Shown here piece by piece: positions 58,053 through 64,000 of a DNA stretch of 64,000 nt. Position numbers and translations under genes: made by a program. Positions within the stretch are counted from its first letter, which is position 1; every line of letters begins with the position of its first letter. Origin of the DNA: Paraburkholderia agricolaris (GTDB lineage Bacteria; Pseudomonadota; Gammaproteobacteria; Burkholderiales; Burkholderiaceae); the NCBI RefSeq assembly GCF_009455635.1, contig NZ_QPER01000001.1, positions 558,001 through 622,000 on the forward strand, written 5' to 3'. Under the pieces are notes generated by a model. The model saw nothing but the letters and a program-made list of their open reading frames with translations, was not told the DNA's origin and ran no database searches.

Positions 58053-59023
58053 TGGGTTTTTCCTTTGGGCGGAGTGGCCGCCGCATTCGCTGCACTCGCA
58101 TCGCCCGCGGCCAGCGCCGTGGAGAGCGCGTCAAGCTGCGTCAGCATCCACGTCTGATAGGTCTTGCCGGCCGGTTCGGTTTCGGTGACGCTCATGGTCG
58201 GCACCTTCGATTGCTGCGCGAGCTTCAACATGCGTTTGGTCAGGGCCTCGGTTGCCTGGCTGTTATAGATCAGAACGCGCACGCGCTTTTCGCGCAGATC
58301 GCGTTCGAACGCGGCGATATCCGCCGCGCTTGCTTCAGTGTCGTTCATCGTCGCCAACTGGAAGCGCAAATTGCGCATCGAGAGGCCGATCGCGTCCGAC
58401 ATATAGCCGAACACCGGCTCGGTCGCCGTGACCGGCACGCCGGCGTAGCGGCCATGCAGATCGGCGACCTTGGCGTCGATCGGCTTCAGCGAATCGAGAA
58501 ACTTCGCGAGGTTCGCATCGTACGCCGACTTGTGCGCCGGGTCAGCCGCGACGAGCGCCTCGCTTACCGCGCGCGCCACTTTCGGCATGGTCGCCGGGTC
58601 GTACCAGAGGTGCGGATTATCGCCGCCTTTCTTGCCGACCAGATCCGCCGCGACGATCGTGGTGCGCTTCGCGCTCTTCGAGGCGCCCAGCAATTTTGCC
58701 ATCCACGGATCGTAGTCGGCGCCGTTGTAGACCACAAGGCTTGCATGCTGCAGCGCGCGCGCCGTCTTCGGGCTGGCTTCGAACAGATGCGGGTCCTGAT
58801 CCGGATTGCTCAGGATGCTCGTGACATCGACGCGATCGCCGCCCAGTTGTTGCACGACGTCGCCGTAAAAATTCTCTGCTGCCACTACCGGGATTTTCGC
58901 ATCCGCGGCAAACGCGGCATGGCTGAGCGTGAAAGCAGCAGCGGCCGTCGCGCCCATGGCCACGGTCTTCGACAGCGTCAGCGCACGGCGCGCCCCGTTC
59001 AACATCGAGCCGAATTTTTTCAT
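58049..59023 (-). CDS. Metal ABC transporter substrate-binding protein, ZnuA/TroA-like with atypical ligands
   Basis: The 324-residue periplasmic protein has a signal peptide (cut near AFA-A, residue 39) and the cluster A-I fold (VVAAENFYGDVVQQLGG). Probable metal ligands are His79 (DQDPHLFE), His138 (DNPHLWYDP) and Glu202 (TEPVFGYM), where zinc-binding ZnuA/TroA have His. The fourth position, near YNSQ at 253-256, has no Asp. The acidic His-rich loop of classical ZnuA is absent. The H-H-E pattern resembles manganese-binding PsaA/MntC, so the metal could be Mn2+ or Zn2+. It is the first gene of the operon. Confidence 0.9.
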   Translation of the reverse strand: MKKFGSMLNGARRALTLSKTVAMGATAAAAFTLSHAAFAADAKIPVVAAENFYGDVVQQLGGDRVDVTSILSNPDQDPHLFEASPKTARALQHASLVVYNGADYDPWMAKLLGASKSAKRTTIVAADLVGKKGGDNPHLWYDPATMPKVARAVSEALVAADPAHKSAYDANLAKFLDSLKPIDAKVADLHGRYAGVPVTATEPVFGYMSDAIGLSMRNLRFQLATMNDTEASAADIAAFERDLREKRVRVLIYNSQATEALTKRMLKLAQQSKVPTMSVTETEPAGKTYQTWMLTQLDALSTALAAGDASAANAAATPPKGKTQ

Positions 59024-59464
59024 CGTCGTTTCCTGCTGCGTGAGAGTTGAATGAATGACAAACGTAAGGGACGGTACGCCCGGTGTTCTTACAGTCGCTC
59101 GTGCGCACACGCCAGCGCGCCGCGCGGAGGCCGCGCTTATGCCGATGGCCACAGGCCGAGCGAGTTCGAAATGATATAACGTATCTCGATTTTTTGGCAG
59201 CGGCGTCGGCAAAAGGCTGCCTTGCCGTCTTCGATCTTTCTTTCCCGCAGGCGTGTTGGGCGAGGCGGCAGGCGGAGAGCGGGTGCGCCACGGACACATA
59301 AGGGCTGCAAGCGAGTCCTGCCGCGCTGCACCATCGAAATCTGATCGAGCGCCTTGACATGACCCGGTCCGTATCCGATCATTCGATCACTAACAGAGCA
59401 ATTGTTCGCGCAACGAGCGTTCGCTCACCGCGCCACAAGAAGCGAAACGAACCGGAGACAGGCA
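59024..59464. other. Divergent gap between the metal-transport operon and the sugar-alcohol operon
   Basis: The 441-bp region holds a candidate Zur-type operator (59168-59187, listed separately). Toward the dehydrogenase is TTGACA at 59354-59359, but its -10 is weak. No gene is seen. Confidence 0.5.
59168..59187 (-). promoter_or_regulatory. Candidate Zur/Fur-type operator for the metal ABC operon
   Basis: GAAATGATATAACGTATCTC is an imperfect dyad with the GAAAT..ATATAA..ATxTC character of zinc uptake regulator sites. It overlaps TATAAC-like promoter sequence about 145 bp before the binding-protein start. The match is suggestive only; no regulator gene is near. Confidence 0.4.
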
Positions 59465-60247
59465 GTGGCGGCACGATTGCAAGACAAGGTGGCCATTCTG
59501 ACGGGCGCGGCAAGCGGAATCGGTGAAGCCGTGGCCCGGCGCTATCTGGACGAAGGCGCGCGTTGCGTGCTGGTCGATGTGAAGCCGGCGGACAGTTTCG
59601 GCGACGCGCTATCCGCCGCTTATGGCGACCGGGTGCTGACTGTCAGCGCCGACGTGACGCGCCGCGAAGACATCGAACGCATTCTCGCGAGTACGCTGGA
59701 GCGCTTCGGCCAGGTCGATATCCTGTTCAACAACGCGGCGCTCTTCGATATGCGCCCGATCCTCGACGAATCCTGGGACGTATTCGACCGCCTCTTCGCG
59801 GTGAACGTGAAAGGCATGTTTTTCCTGATGCAAACCGTCGCCCGGAAAATGGTCGAGCAGGGCCGCGGCGGCAAGATCATCAATATGTCGTCGCAAGCCG
59901 GCCGGCGCGGTGAGGCGCTGGTGTCGCACTACTGCGCAACCAAAGCCGCCGTACTCAGCTATACGCAGTCCGCAGCCTTGGCCCTTGCACCGCATAAGAT
60001 CAATGTGAACGGCATCGCGCCGGGCGTTGTCGATACGCCGATGTGGAAAGAGGTCGACGCGCTCTTCGCCCGCTATGAAAACCGGCCGCTCGGCGAGAAG
60101 AAACGCCTGGTCGGTGAAGCGGTGCCGCTCGGCCGAATGGGTGTGCCGGACGATCTGACCGGCGCTGCCCTGTTTCTCGCGTCGGCGGATGCCGACTACA
60201 TCACCGCGCAAACCCTGAACGTGGACGGTGGGAACTGGATGAGCTGA
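59465..60247 (+). CDS. SDR-family sugar-alcohol dehydrogenase (sorbitol/L-iditol dehydrogenase-like)
   Basis: The 260-residue short-chain dehydrogenase has the NAD-binding TGAASGIGEAVARRYL, the catalytic Ser-Tyr-Lys (NMSSQAGRRGEALVSHYCATKAA) and NNAALFDMRPIL. The C-terminal NVDGGNWMS is as in SmoS, the sorbitol dehydrogenase of Rhodobacter. The reading with GTG at 59465, after GGAGA, gives the usual N-terminus RLQDKVAILTG. It lies 111 bp upstream of a sugar-alcohol binding protein and probably oxidises sorbitol, galactitol or a related polyol to a ketose. Confidence 0.9.
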   Translation: MAARLQDKVAILTGAASGIGEAVARRYLDEGARCVLVDVKPADSFGDALSAAYGDRVLTVSADVTRREDIERILASTLERFGQVDILFNNAALFDMRPILDESWDVFDRLFAVNVKGMFFLMQTVARKMVEQGRGGKIINMSSQAGRRGEALVSHYCATKAAVLSYTQSAALALAPHKINVNGIAPGVVDTPMWKEVDALFARYENRPLGEKKRLVGEAVPLGRMGVPDDLTGAALFLASADADYITAQTLNVDGGNWMS

Positions 60248-60358
60248 GCGGATAGCAGCGCGGGATGAGCCGAGCCGGCTTGACCTACCCGCTTCACCCT
60301 TCGTCATTTTCGTAGAACAAACGCAGCACTACATAACGTACGAGAAAGGAGACAACAC

Positions 60359-61681
60359 ATGAAACCAGCTACTCAATCCGCGCTGAAGGCGCTCAGTGCC
60401 GGTGCTCTGGCGTGCTTTGCGTTGAGCGCGTCGGCGGCCACGGTGACCATTGCCACGTTGAACAATCCGGACATGATCGAGCTGAAGAAGCTCTCGCCCG
60501 CTTTCGAGCAGGCCAATCCGGACATCAAGCTCAACTGGGTGATTCTCGAAGAAAACGTGCTGCGTCAACGCGCCACCACCGACATCACGACCGGCAGCGG
60601 CCAGTTCGACGTGATGACGATCGGCGCGTACGAAACGCCGCAATGGGGCAAGCGCGGCTGGCTCACGCCGCTGACGGGCCTGCCCGCCGATTACGATCTG
60701 AACGACGTCGTGAAGACGGCCCGCGACGGCCTCTCGAGCGGCGGCCAGCTGTACGCGCTGCCGTTCTACGTCGAAAGCTCGATGACGTATTACCGCAAGG
60801 ACCTGTTCGCGGCCAAGGGCCTGAAAATGCCCGATCAGCCGACCTACGACCAGATCGCGCAGTTCGCCGACAAGCTCACCGACAAAGCCAACGGCATCTA
60901 TGGCATCTGTCTGCGCGGCAAGGCCGGCTGGGGCGAAAACATGGCGTACGCGACGACAGTCGTGAATACGTTTGGCGGCCGCTGGTTCGACGAAAAGTGG
61001 CAGGCGCAACTGACCTCGCCGGAATGGAAGAAGGCCATCACCTTCTACGTCAACCTGTTGAAGAAAGACGGCCCTCCGGGAGCGAGCTCGAACGGCTTCA
61101 ACGAAAACCTCACGCTGATGTCTTCGGGCAAGTGCGGGATGTGGATCGACGCCACGGTGGCCGCCGGCATGCTCTACAACAAGCAGCAGTCGCAGATCGC
61201 CGACAAGGTGGGCTTTGCAGCGGCGCCGATCGAAGTCACGCCGAAGGGCTCGCACTGGCTGTGGGCGTGGGCGCTGGCCATTCCGAAGTCGTCAAAGCAG
61301 GCCGACGCGGCGAAGAAGTTCATCGCCTGGGCTACCTCGAAGCAGTACATTGAACTGGTTGCGAAGGACGAAGGCTGGGCATCGGTGCCGCCGGGAACGC
61401 GTCAATCGACCTACGCGCGCCCTGAATACAAGCAGGCAGCCCCGTTCGGCGACTTCGTGCTGAAGGCAATCGAGACGGCGGATCCGGATCATCCGACGCT
61501 CAAGCCGGTGCCCTACACCGGTGTGCAGTTCGTCGGCATCCCTGAGTTCCAGTCGTTCGGCACGGTGGTCGGTCAGAGCATCTCCGGCGCGGTTGCCGGT
61601 CAGATGACGGTCGATCAGGCACTGGCAGCCGGACAGGCAACGGCGAATCGCGCCGTACAACAGGCCGGCTATCAGAAGTAA
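60359..61681 (+). CDS. Sugar-alcohol ABC transporter substrate-binding protein (SmoE-like)
   Basis: The 440-residue extracellular-solute-binding family 1 protein has a Sec signal peptide (ACFALSASAAT, cut near residue 26). TIATLNNPDMIELKKLSP, DVMTIGAYETPQWGKRGWL and PFYVESSMTYYRKDLF are typical of the mannitol/sorbitol-binding SmoE group. GGRWFDEKWQAQLTSPEW and GSHWLWAWALAIP are conserved blocks. The ATG follows AGGAGA. The permeases lie downstream after a 271-bp hairpin-rich gap. Confidence 0.93.
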   Translation: MKPATQSALKALSAGALACFALSASAATVTIATLNNPDMIELKKLSPAFEQANPDIKLNWVILEENVLRQRATTDITTGSGQFDVMTIGAYETPQWGKRGWLTPLTGLPADYDLNDVVKTARDGLSSGGQLYALPFYVESSMTYYRKDLFAAKGLKMPDQPTYDQIAQFADKLTDKANGIYGICLRGKAGWGENMAYATTVVNTFGGRWFDEKWQAQLTSPEWKKAITFYVNLLKKDGPPGASSNGFNENLTLMSSGKCGMWIDATVAAGMLYNKQQSQIADKVGFAAAPIEVTPKGSHWLWAWALAIPKSSKQADAAKKFIAWATSKQYIELVAKDEGWASVPPGTRQSTYARPEYKQAAPFGDFVLKAIETADPDHPTLKPVPYTGVQFVGIPEFQSFGTVVGQSISGAVAGQMTVDQALAAGQATANRAVQQAGYQK

Positions 61682-61737
61682 GAAGTAAGCCGCACTATCG
61701 GTACTGGAGCCAGGTACCGGAGCGTAACGTGAAACGC

Positions 61738-61761
61738 GCCGGCTGACGCCCGTCAGCCGGC
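61738..61761 (+). repeat. Perfect intercistronic hairpin in the sugar-alcohol operon
   Basis: GCCGGCTGACG and CGTCAGCCGGC form an 11-bp perfect stem over a 2-base loop (or 10 bp over 4). There is no T run, so it is not a standard terminator. It lies 57 bp after the binding-protein stop. Confidence 0.85.
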
Positions 61762-61849
61762 TCACGCAGCACAGCGGGCCGTCCCGGCATGTGTCGCCGC
61801 TTATTTGCCGCTTATCTGCCGGTTAACTACCGGCCAATTGCCACTCACG

Positions 61850-61877
61850 CGCCGCGACATCGCCTGGCGTCGCGGCG
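61850..61877 (+). repeat. Second intercistronic hairpin in the sugar-alcohol operon
   Basis: CGCCGCGAC and GTCGCGGCG are a perfect 9-bp inverted repeat with a 10-base loop, about 75 bp before the permease start. A smaller dyad TGCCGGTTAACTACCGGC precedes it at about 61818-61835. Confidence 0.8.
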
Positions 61878-61952
61878 AGTGATGTGGCTAAAGCGCGGCT
61901 AAGGCGGTGTCTTTGGCGGACAACCCGCGCATTACCGAACAGGTGGTCAATC

Positions 61953-62888
61953 ATGCGTCCTCTGCGCCTACCTCTCATGCATGCCCATCCCCAGACAGAA
62001 AAAGAACGCGAAACCCGCAAAGCCAATTCCGCCCGCTGGCTCGTCTCGCCCTCGGTCGCGGTACTCGTGCTGTGGATGGCTATTCCGCTGGCGATGACGA
62101 TCTGGTTTTCGTTCTCGCGCTACAACCTGCTGAATCCGGATCTCAAAGGCTTCGCCGGATTCGACAACTACAAGTATCTGGCCACCGATCCTTCATTCGG
62201 ACCGTCGATCGGGCACACCCTCGAACTGATTATCTCGGTGCTGGTGATTACGGTGGTCGGCGGCGTGCTGATGGCGATCCTGTTCGACCGCAAGTTCTAC
62301 GGACAGGGCATCGCGCGGCTGCTGGCGATCGCACCGTTCTTTGTGATGCCGACAGTCAGCGCGCTGATCTGGAAGAACATGATCCTGCATCCGGTGTATG
62401 GCCTGATCGCCCAGGGCATGCGCGCGATCGGTCTGCAGCCGATCGACTGGTTCGCCGATTATCCGTTGACGGCAGTGATCATGATCGTTGCGTGGCAATG
62501 GTTGCCGTTCGCGTTCCTGATTCTGTTCACCGCGATCCAGTCGCTCGATCAGGAGCAGAAGGAAGCAGCGCGTATCGACGGTGCGGGTCCGTTCTCGATG
62601 TTCTTCTACATCACGCTGCCTCACCTGAAACGGGCGATCGCGGTGGTGGTGATGATGGAGACGATTTTCCTGCTGTCGATCTTCGCCGAAATCTATACGA
62701 CCACGGGCGGCGGTCCGGGCACCGCGACCACCAATCTGTCGTACCTGATCTATTCGCTGGGCCTGCAACAGTTCGACGTCGGTCTTGCTTCGGCAGGCGG
62801 CATTCTGGCTGTCGTGCTGGCTAACATCGTGTCGTTCTTCCTCGTGCGGATGCTCGCGAAGAACCTGAAAGGGGAGTACGAAAAATGA
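61953..62888 (+). CDS. Sugar-alcohol ABC transporter permease (SmoF-like)
   Basis: The 311-residue MalF-type permease has six membrane segments beginning at about residue 32 (VLVLWMAIPLAMTIWFSF). The EAA loop that contacts the ATPase is QKEAARIDGAGPFSMFFYITLP. The ATG at 61953 is chosen because AGGTGG lies six bases upstream; the ATG eight codons later is possible, and the frame to 61884 has no ribosome site. It overlaps the second permease by four bases. The ATPase gene is not in this window. Confidence 0.92.
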   Translation: MRPLRLPLMHAHPQTEKERETRKANSARWLVSPSVAVLVLWMAIPLAMTIWFSFSRYNLLNPDLKGFAGFDNYKYLATDPSFGPSIGHTLELIISVLVITVVGGVLMAILFDRKFYGQGIARLLAIAPFFVMPTVSALIWKNMILHPVYGLIAQGMRAIGLQPIDWFADYPLTAVIMIVAWQWLPFAFLILFTAIQSLDQEQKEAARIDGAGPFSMFFYITLPHLKRAIAVVVMMETIFLLSIFAEIYTTTGGGPGTATTNLSYLIYSLGLQQFDVGLASAGGILAVVLANIVSFFLVRMLAKNLKGEYEK

Positions 62889-63760
62889 GCCACGTTGCCT
62901 CTACACCGGCGTCGAGCACGACGTCCATTACTGTGCCGGCCAAGTCGCCGTTCGACGCGATTCGCCGCGGCATTCCTGGCGTGATCGCATGGCTGGTCGC
63001 GTTGCTGCTGTTCTTCCCGATCTTCTGGATGACGATCACCGCGTTCAAGACGGAGCAGCAGGCGTATTCGTCGTCGCTTTTTTTCATCCCGACGCTCGAT
63101 AGCTTCCGCGAGGTGTTCGCGCGCAGCAATTACTTTGCGTTCGCGTGGAATTCGATCCTGATCTCGTTGGGCGTCACGGTGTTGTGCCTGCTGCTCGCCG
63201 TGCCGGCCGCGTACGCGATGGCTTTCTTTCCGACGCGCCGCACGCAGAAAGTGCTGCTGTGGATGCTGTCGACCAAGATGATGCCGTCGGTCGGCGTGCT
63301 GGTGCCGATTTATCTGCTGTGGAAGAACAGCGGGCTGCTCGATACCGTGTCGGGTCTGGTGATCGTCTACACGCTGATCAATCTGCCGATCGCGGTGTGG
63401 ATGTCGTTCACGTACTTCGCTGAAATTCCGCGCGACATTCTCGAAGCCGGACGGATCGACGGCGCGGCCACCTGGCAGGAAATCGTCTATCTGCTGATGC
63501 CGATGTCGTTGCCGGGGCTCGCCTCCACTGCGCTGCTGCTGGTGATCCTGTCGTGGAACGAGGCGTTCTGGAGCATCAACCTGTCGAGTTCGAACGCTGC
63601 GCCGCTGACGGTGTTCATCGCGTCGTATTCGAGTCCGGAAGGCTTGTTCTGGGCGAAGCTTTCCGCCGCGTCGCTGCTCGCGGTCGCACCGATCCTGATC
63701 GTCGGCTGGCTGTCGCAGAAGCAACTGGTGCGCGGCCTTACGTTCGGGGCGGTCAAATGA
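62885..63760 (+). CDS. Sugar-alcohol ABC transporter permease (SmoG-like)
   Basis: The 291-residue MalG-type permease has six membrane segments, starting near residue 35 (VIAWLVALLLFFPIFWMTITAF). The EAA loop is EIPRDILEAGRIDGAATWQEIVYLLMPMSLPG, key part EAGRIDGAATWQEIVYLLMP. It makes the channel with the SmoF-like partner; the start is coupled to it by an ATGA overlap. The stop overlaps the HAD phosphatase start in the same way. Confidence 0.93.
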   Translation: MSHVASTPASSTTSITVPAKSPFDAIRRGIPGVIAWLVALLLFFPIFWMTITAFKTEQQAYSSSLFFIPTLDSFREVFARSNYFAFAWNSILISLGVTVLCLLLAVPAAYAMAFFPTRRTQKVLLWMLSTKMMPSVGVLVPIYLLWKNSGLLDTVSGLVIVYTLINLPIAVWMSFTYFAEIPRDILEAGRIDGAATWQEIVYLLMPMSLPGLASTALLLVILSWNEAFWSINLSSSNAAPLTVFIASYSSPEGLFWAKLSAASLLAVAPILIVGWLSQKQLVRGLTFGAVK

Positions 63761-64000
63761 CCGCAAGCACGAATGGAGGTCAGTTCGCGTTGATCTGCGA
63801 TTGCGACGGCGTGCTGATCGACAGCGAAGCCGTAGCGGCGCGCATGCTGGTGCACGAACTCGAAGCGCGCTGGCCCGATGCCGATGTCGAACCGGTGGTG
63901 CTGCCGCTGCTCGGCCTGCGCATCGAAAAGGTGCTGCAAGGCACGGCGGCGCAACTGGGCAGGAGCCTCAGCGCCGACGATGTCGAGGCAATCCGCGGGG
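63757..64000 (+). CDS. HAD-family hydrolase, N-terminal part (truncated by window end)
   Basis: The first 81 codons of a haloacid-dehalogenase family phosphatase are present. The motif I CDCDGVLIDSEAVA (DxDGV with the nucleophile Asp) and the cap start PLLGLRIEKVLQGTAAQLG are clear. In related sugar-alcohol operons such proteins act as sugar phosphatases or phosphoglucomutases. Translation is coupled to the permease gene by the ATGA overlap. The C-terminus is outside the window. Confidence 0.88.
   Translation, partial: MTASTNGGQFALICDCDGVLIDSEAVAARMLVHELEARWPDADVEPVVLPLLGLRIEKVLQGTAAQLGRSLSADDVEAIRG

Overview
The window is about 64 kb of high-GC DNA with no genes for mobility, phage or CRISPR. 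Gene order and protein sequences point to a betaproteobacterium of the Burkholderia/Paraburkholderia group, most likely Paraburkholderia. The run recA-recX-DUF2889-sucCD-terC-pilin-PglL-moaC, the run pgk-pyk-fba-purC-purE-purK-tsaC/sua5, the NADPH-independent style of core metabolism and a large intergenic inverted repeat all fit that assignment. This is inferred from sequence and recalled synteny, not from a database search.

Layout. 1-770: the tail of a phospholipase C-type gene, a small secreted protein and an elongator tRNA-Met. 0.8-5.1 kb: an MHS-family transporter and a TctE/QseC-like two-component pair. 5.2-13.7 kb: recA under a perfect LexA box, recX, a DUF2889 protein, sucCD, a TerC metal exporter, then a type IV pilin followed by a PglL/WaaL-type O-oligosaccharyltransferase. 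13.7-22.1 kb: moaC, a BepA-like M48 protease, a YheT-like hydrolase, waaF, a zinc-finger protein, ilvE and azlCD. 22.4-30.8 kb: lower glycolysis (pgk, pyk, fba) and the purine genes purC, purE and purK, with a Sua5-type tRNA modification gene at the end. 30.78-31.49 kb: a ~700-bp imperfect palindrome between two convergent genes. 31.5-35.6 kb: a GDSL lipoprotein esterase, a sterol-desaturase family enzyme and dacB (PBP4).

35.9-39.5 kb: a QseBC-like two-component system followed by a periplasmic DegQ/HtrA protease whose upstream region carries two PmrA/QseB-type boxes. 39.7-44.2 kb: small exported or accessory proteins, a DUF427 protein, a CoxG-like protein, a GlxA-type regulator, an isochorismatase-fold hydrolase and a TetR repressor. 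44.3-50.6 kb: a tripartite RND efflux operon (BpeAB-OprB/AcrAB-TolC type) behind a promoter containing an AcrR-like palindrome. 50.8-56.4 kb: an NCS2 purine permease, xylulokinase and glutathione-dependent formaldehyde oxidation (frmA-fghA). 56.3-59.0 kb: a zinc/manganese ABC importer with an unusual His-rich ATPase. 59.5-64.0 kb: a sugar-alcohol locus (SDR dehydrogenase, binding protein, two permeases, start of a HAD phosphatase).

Most of the window is core genome and I see no clear new multi-gene system. The signals most worth following are the intergenic palindrome, the tandem boxes in front of the HtrA gene, the unusual pilin leader with the hairpin over the start of the glycosyltransferase gene, the His-rich ABC ATPase paired with an atypical metal-binding protein, and the hairpins inside the sugar-alcohol operon.
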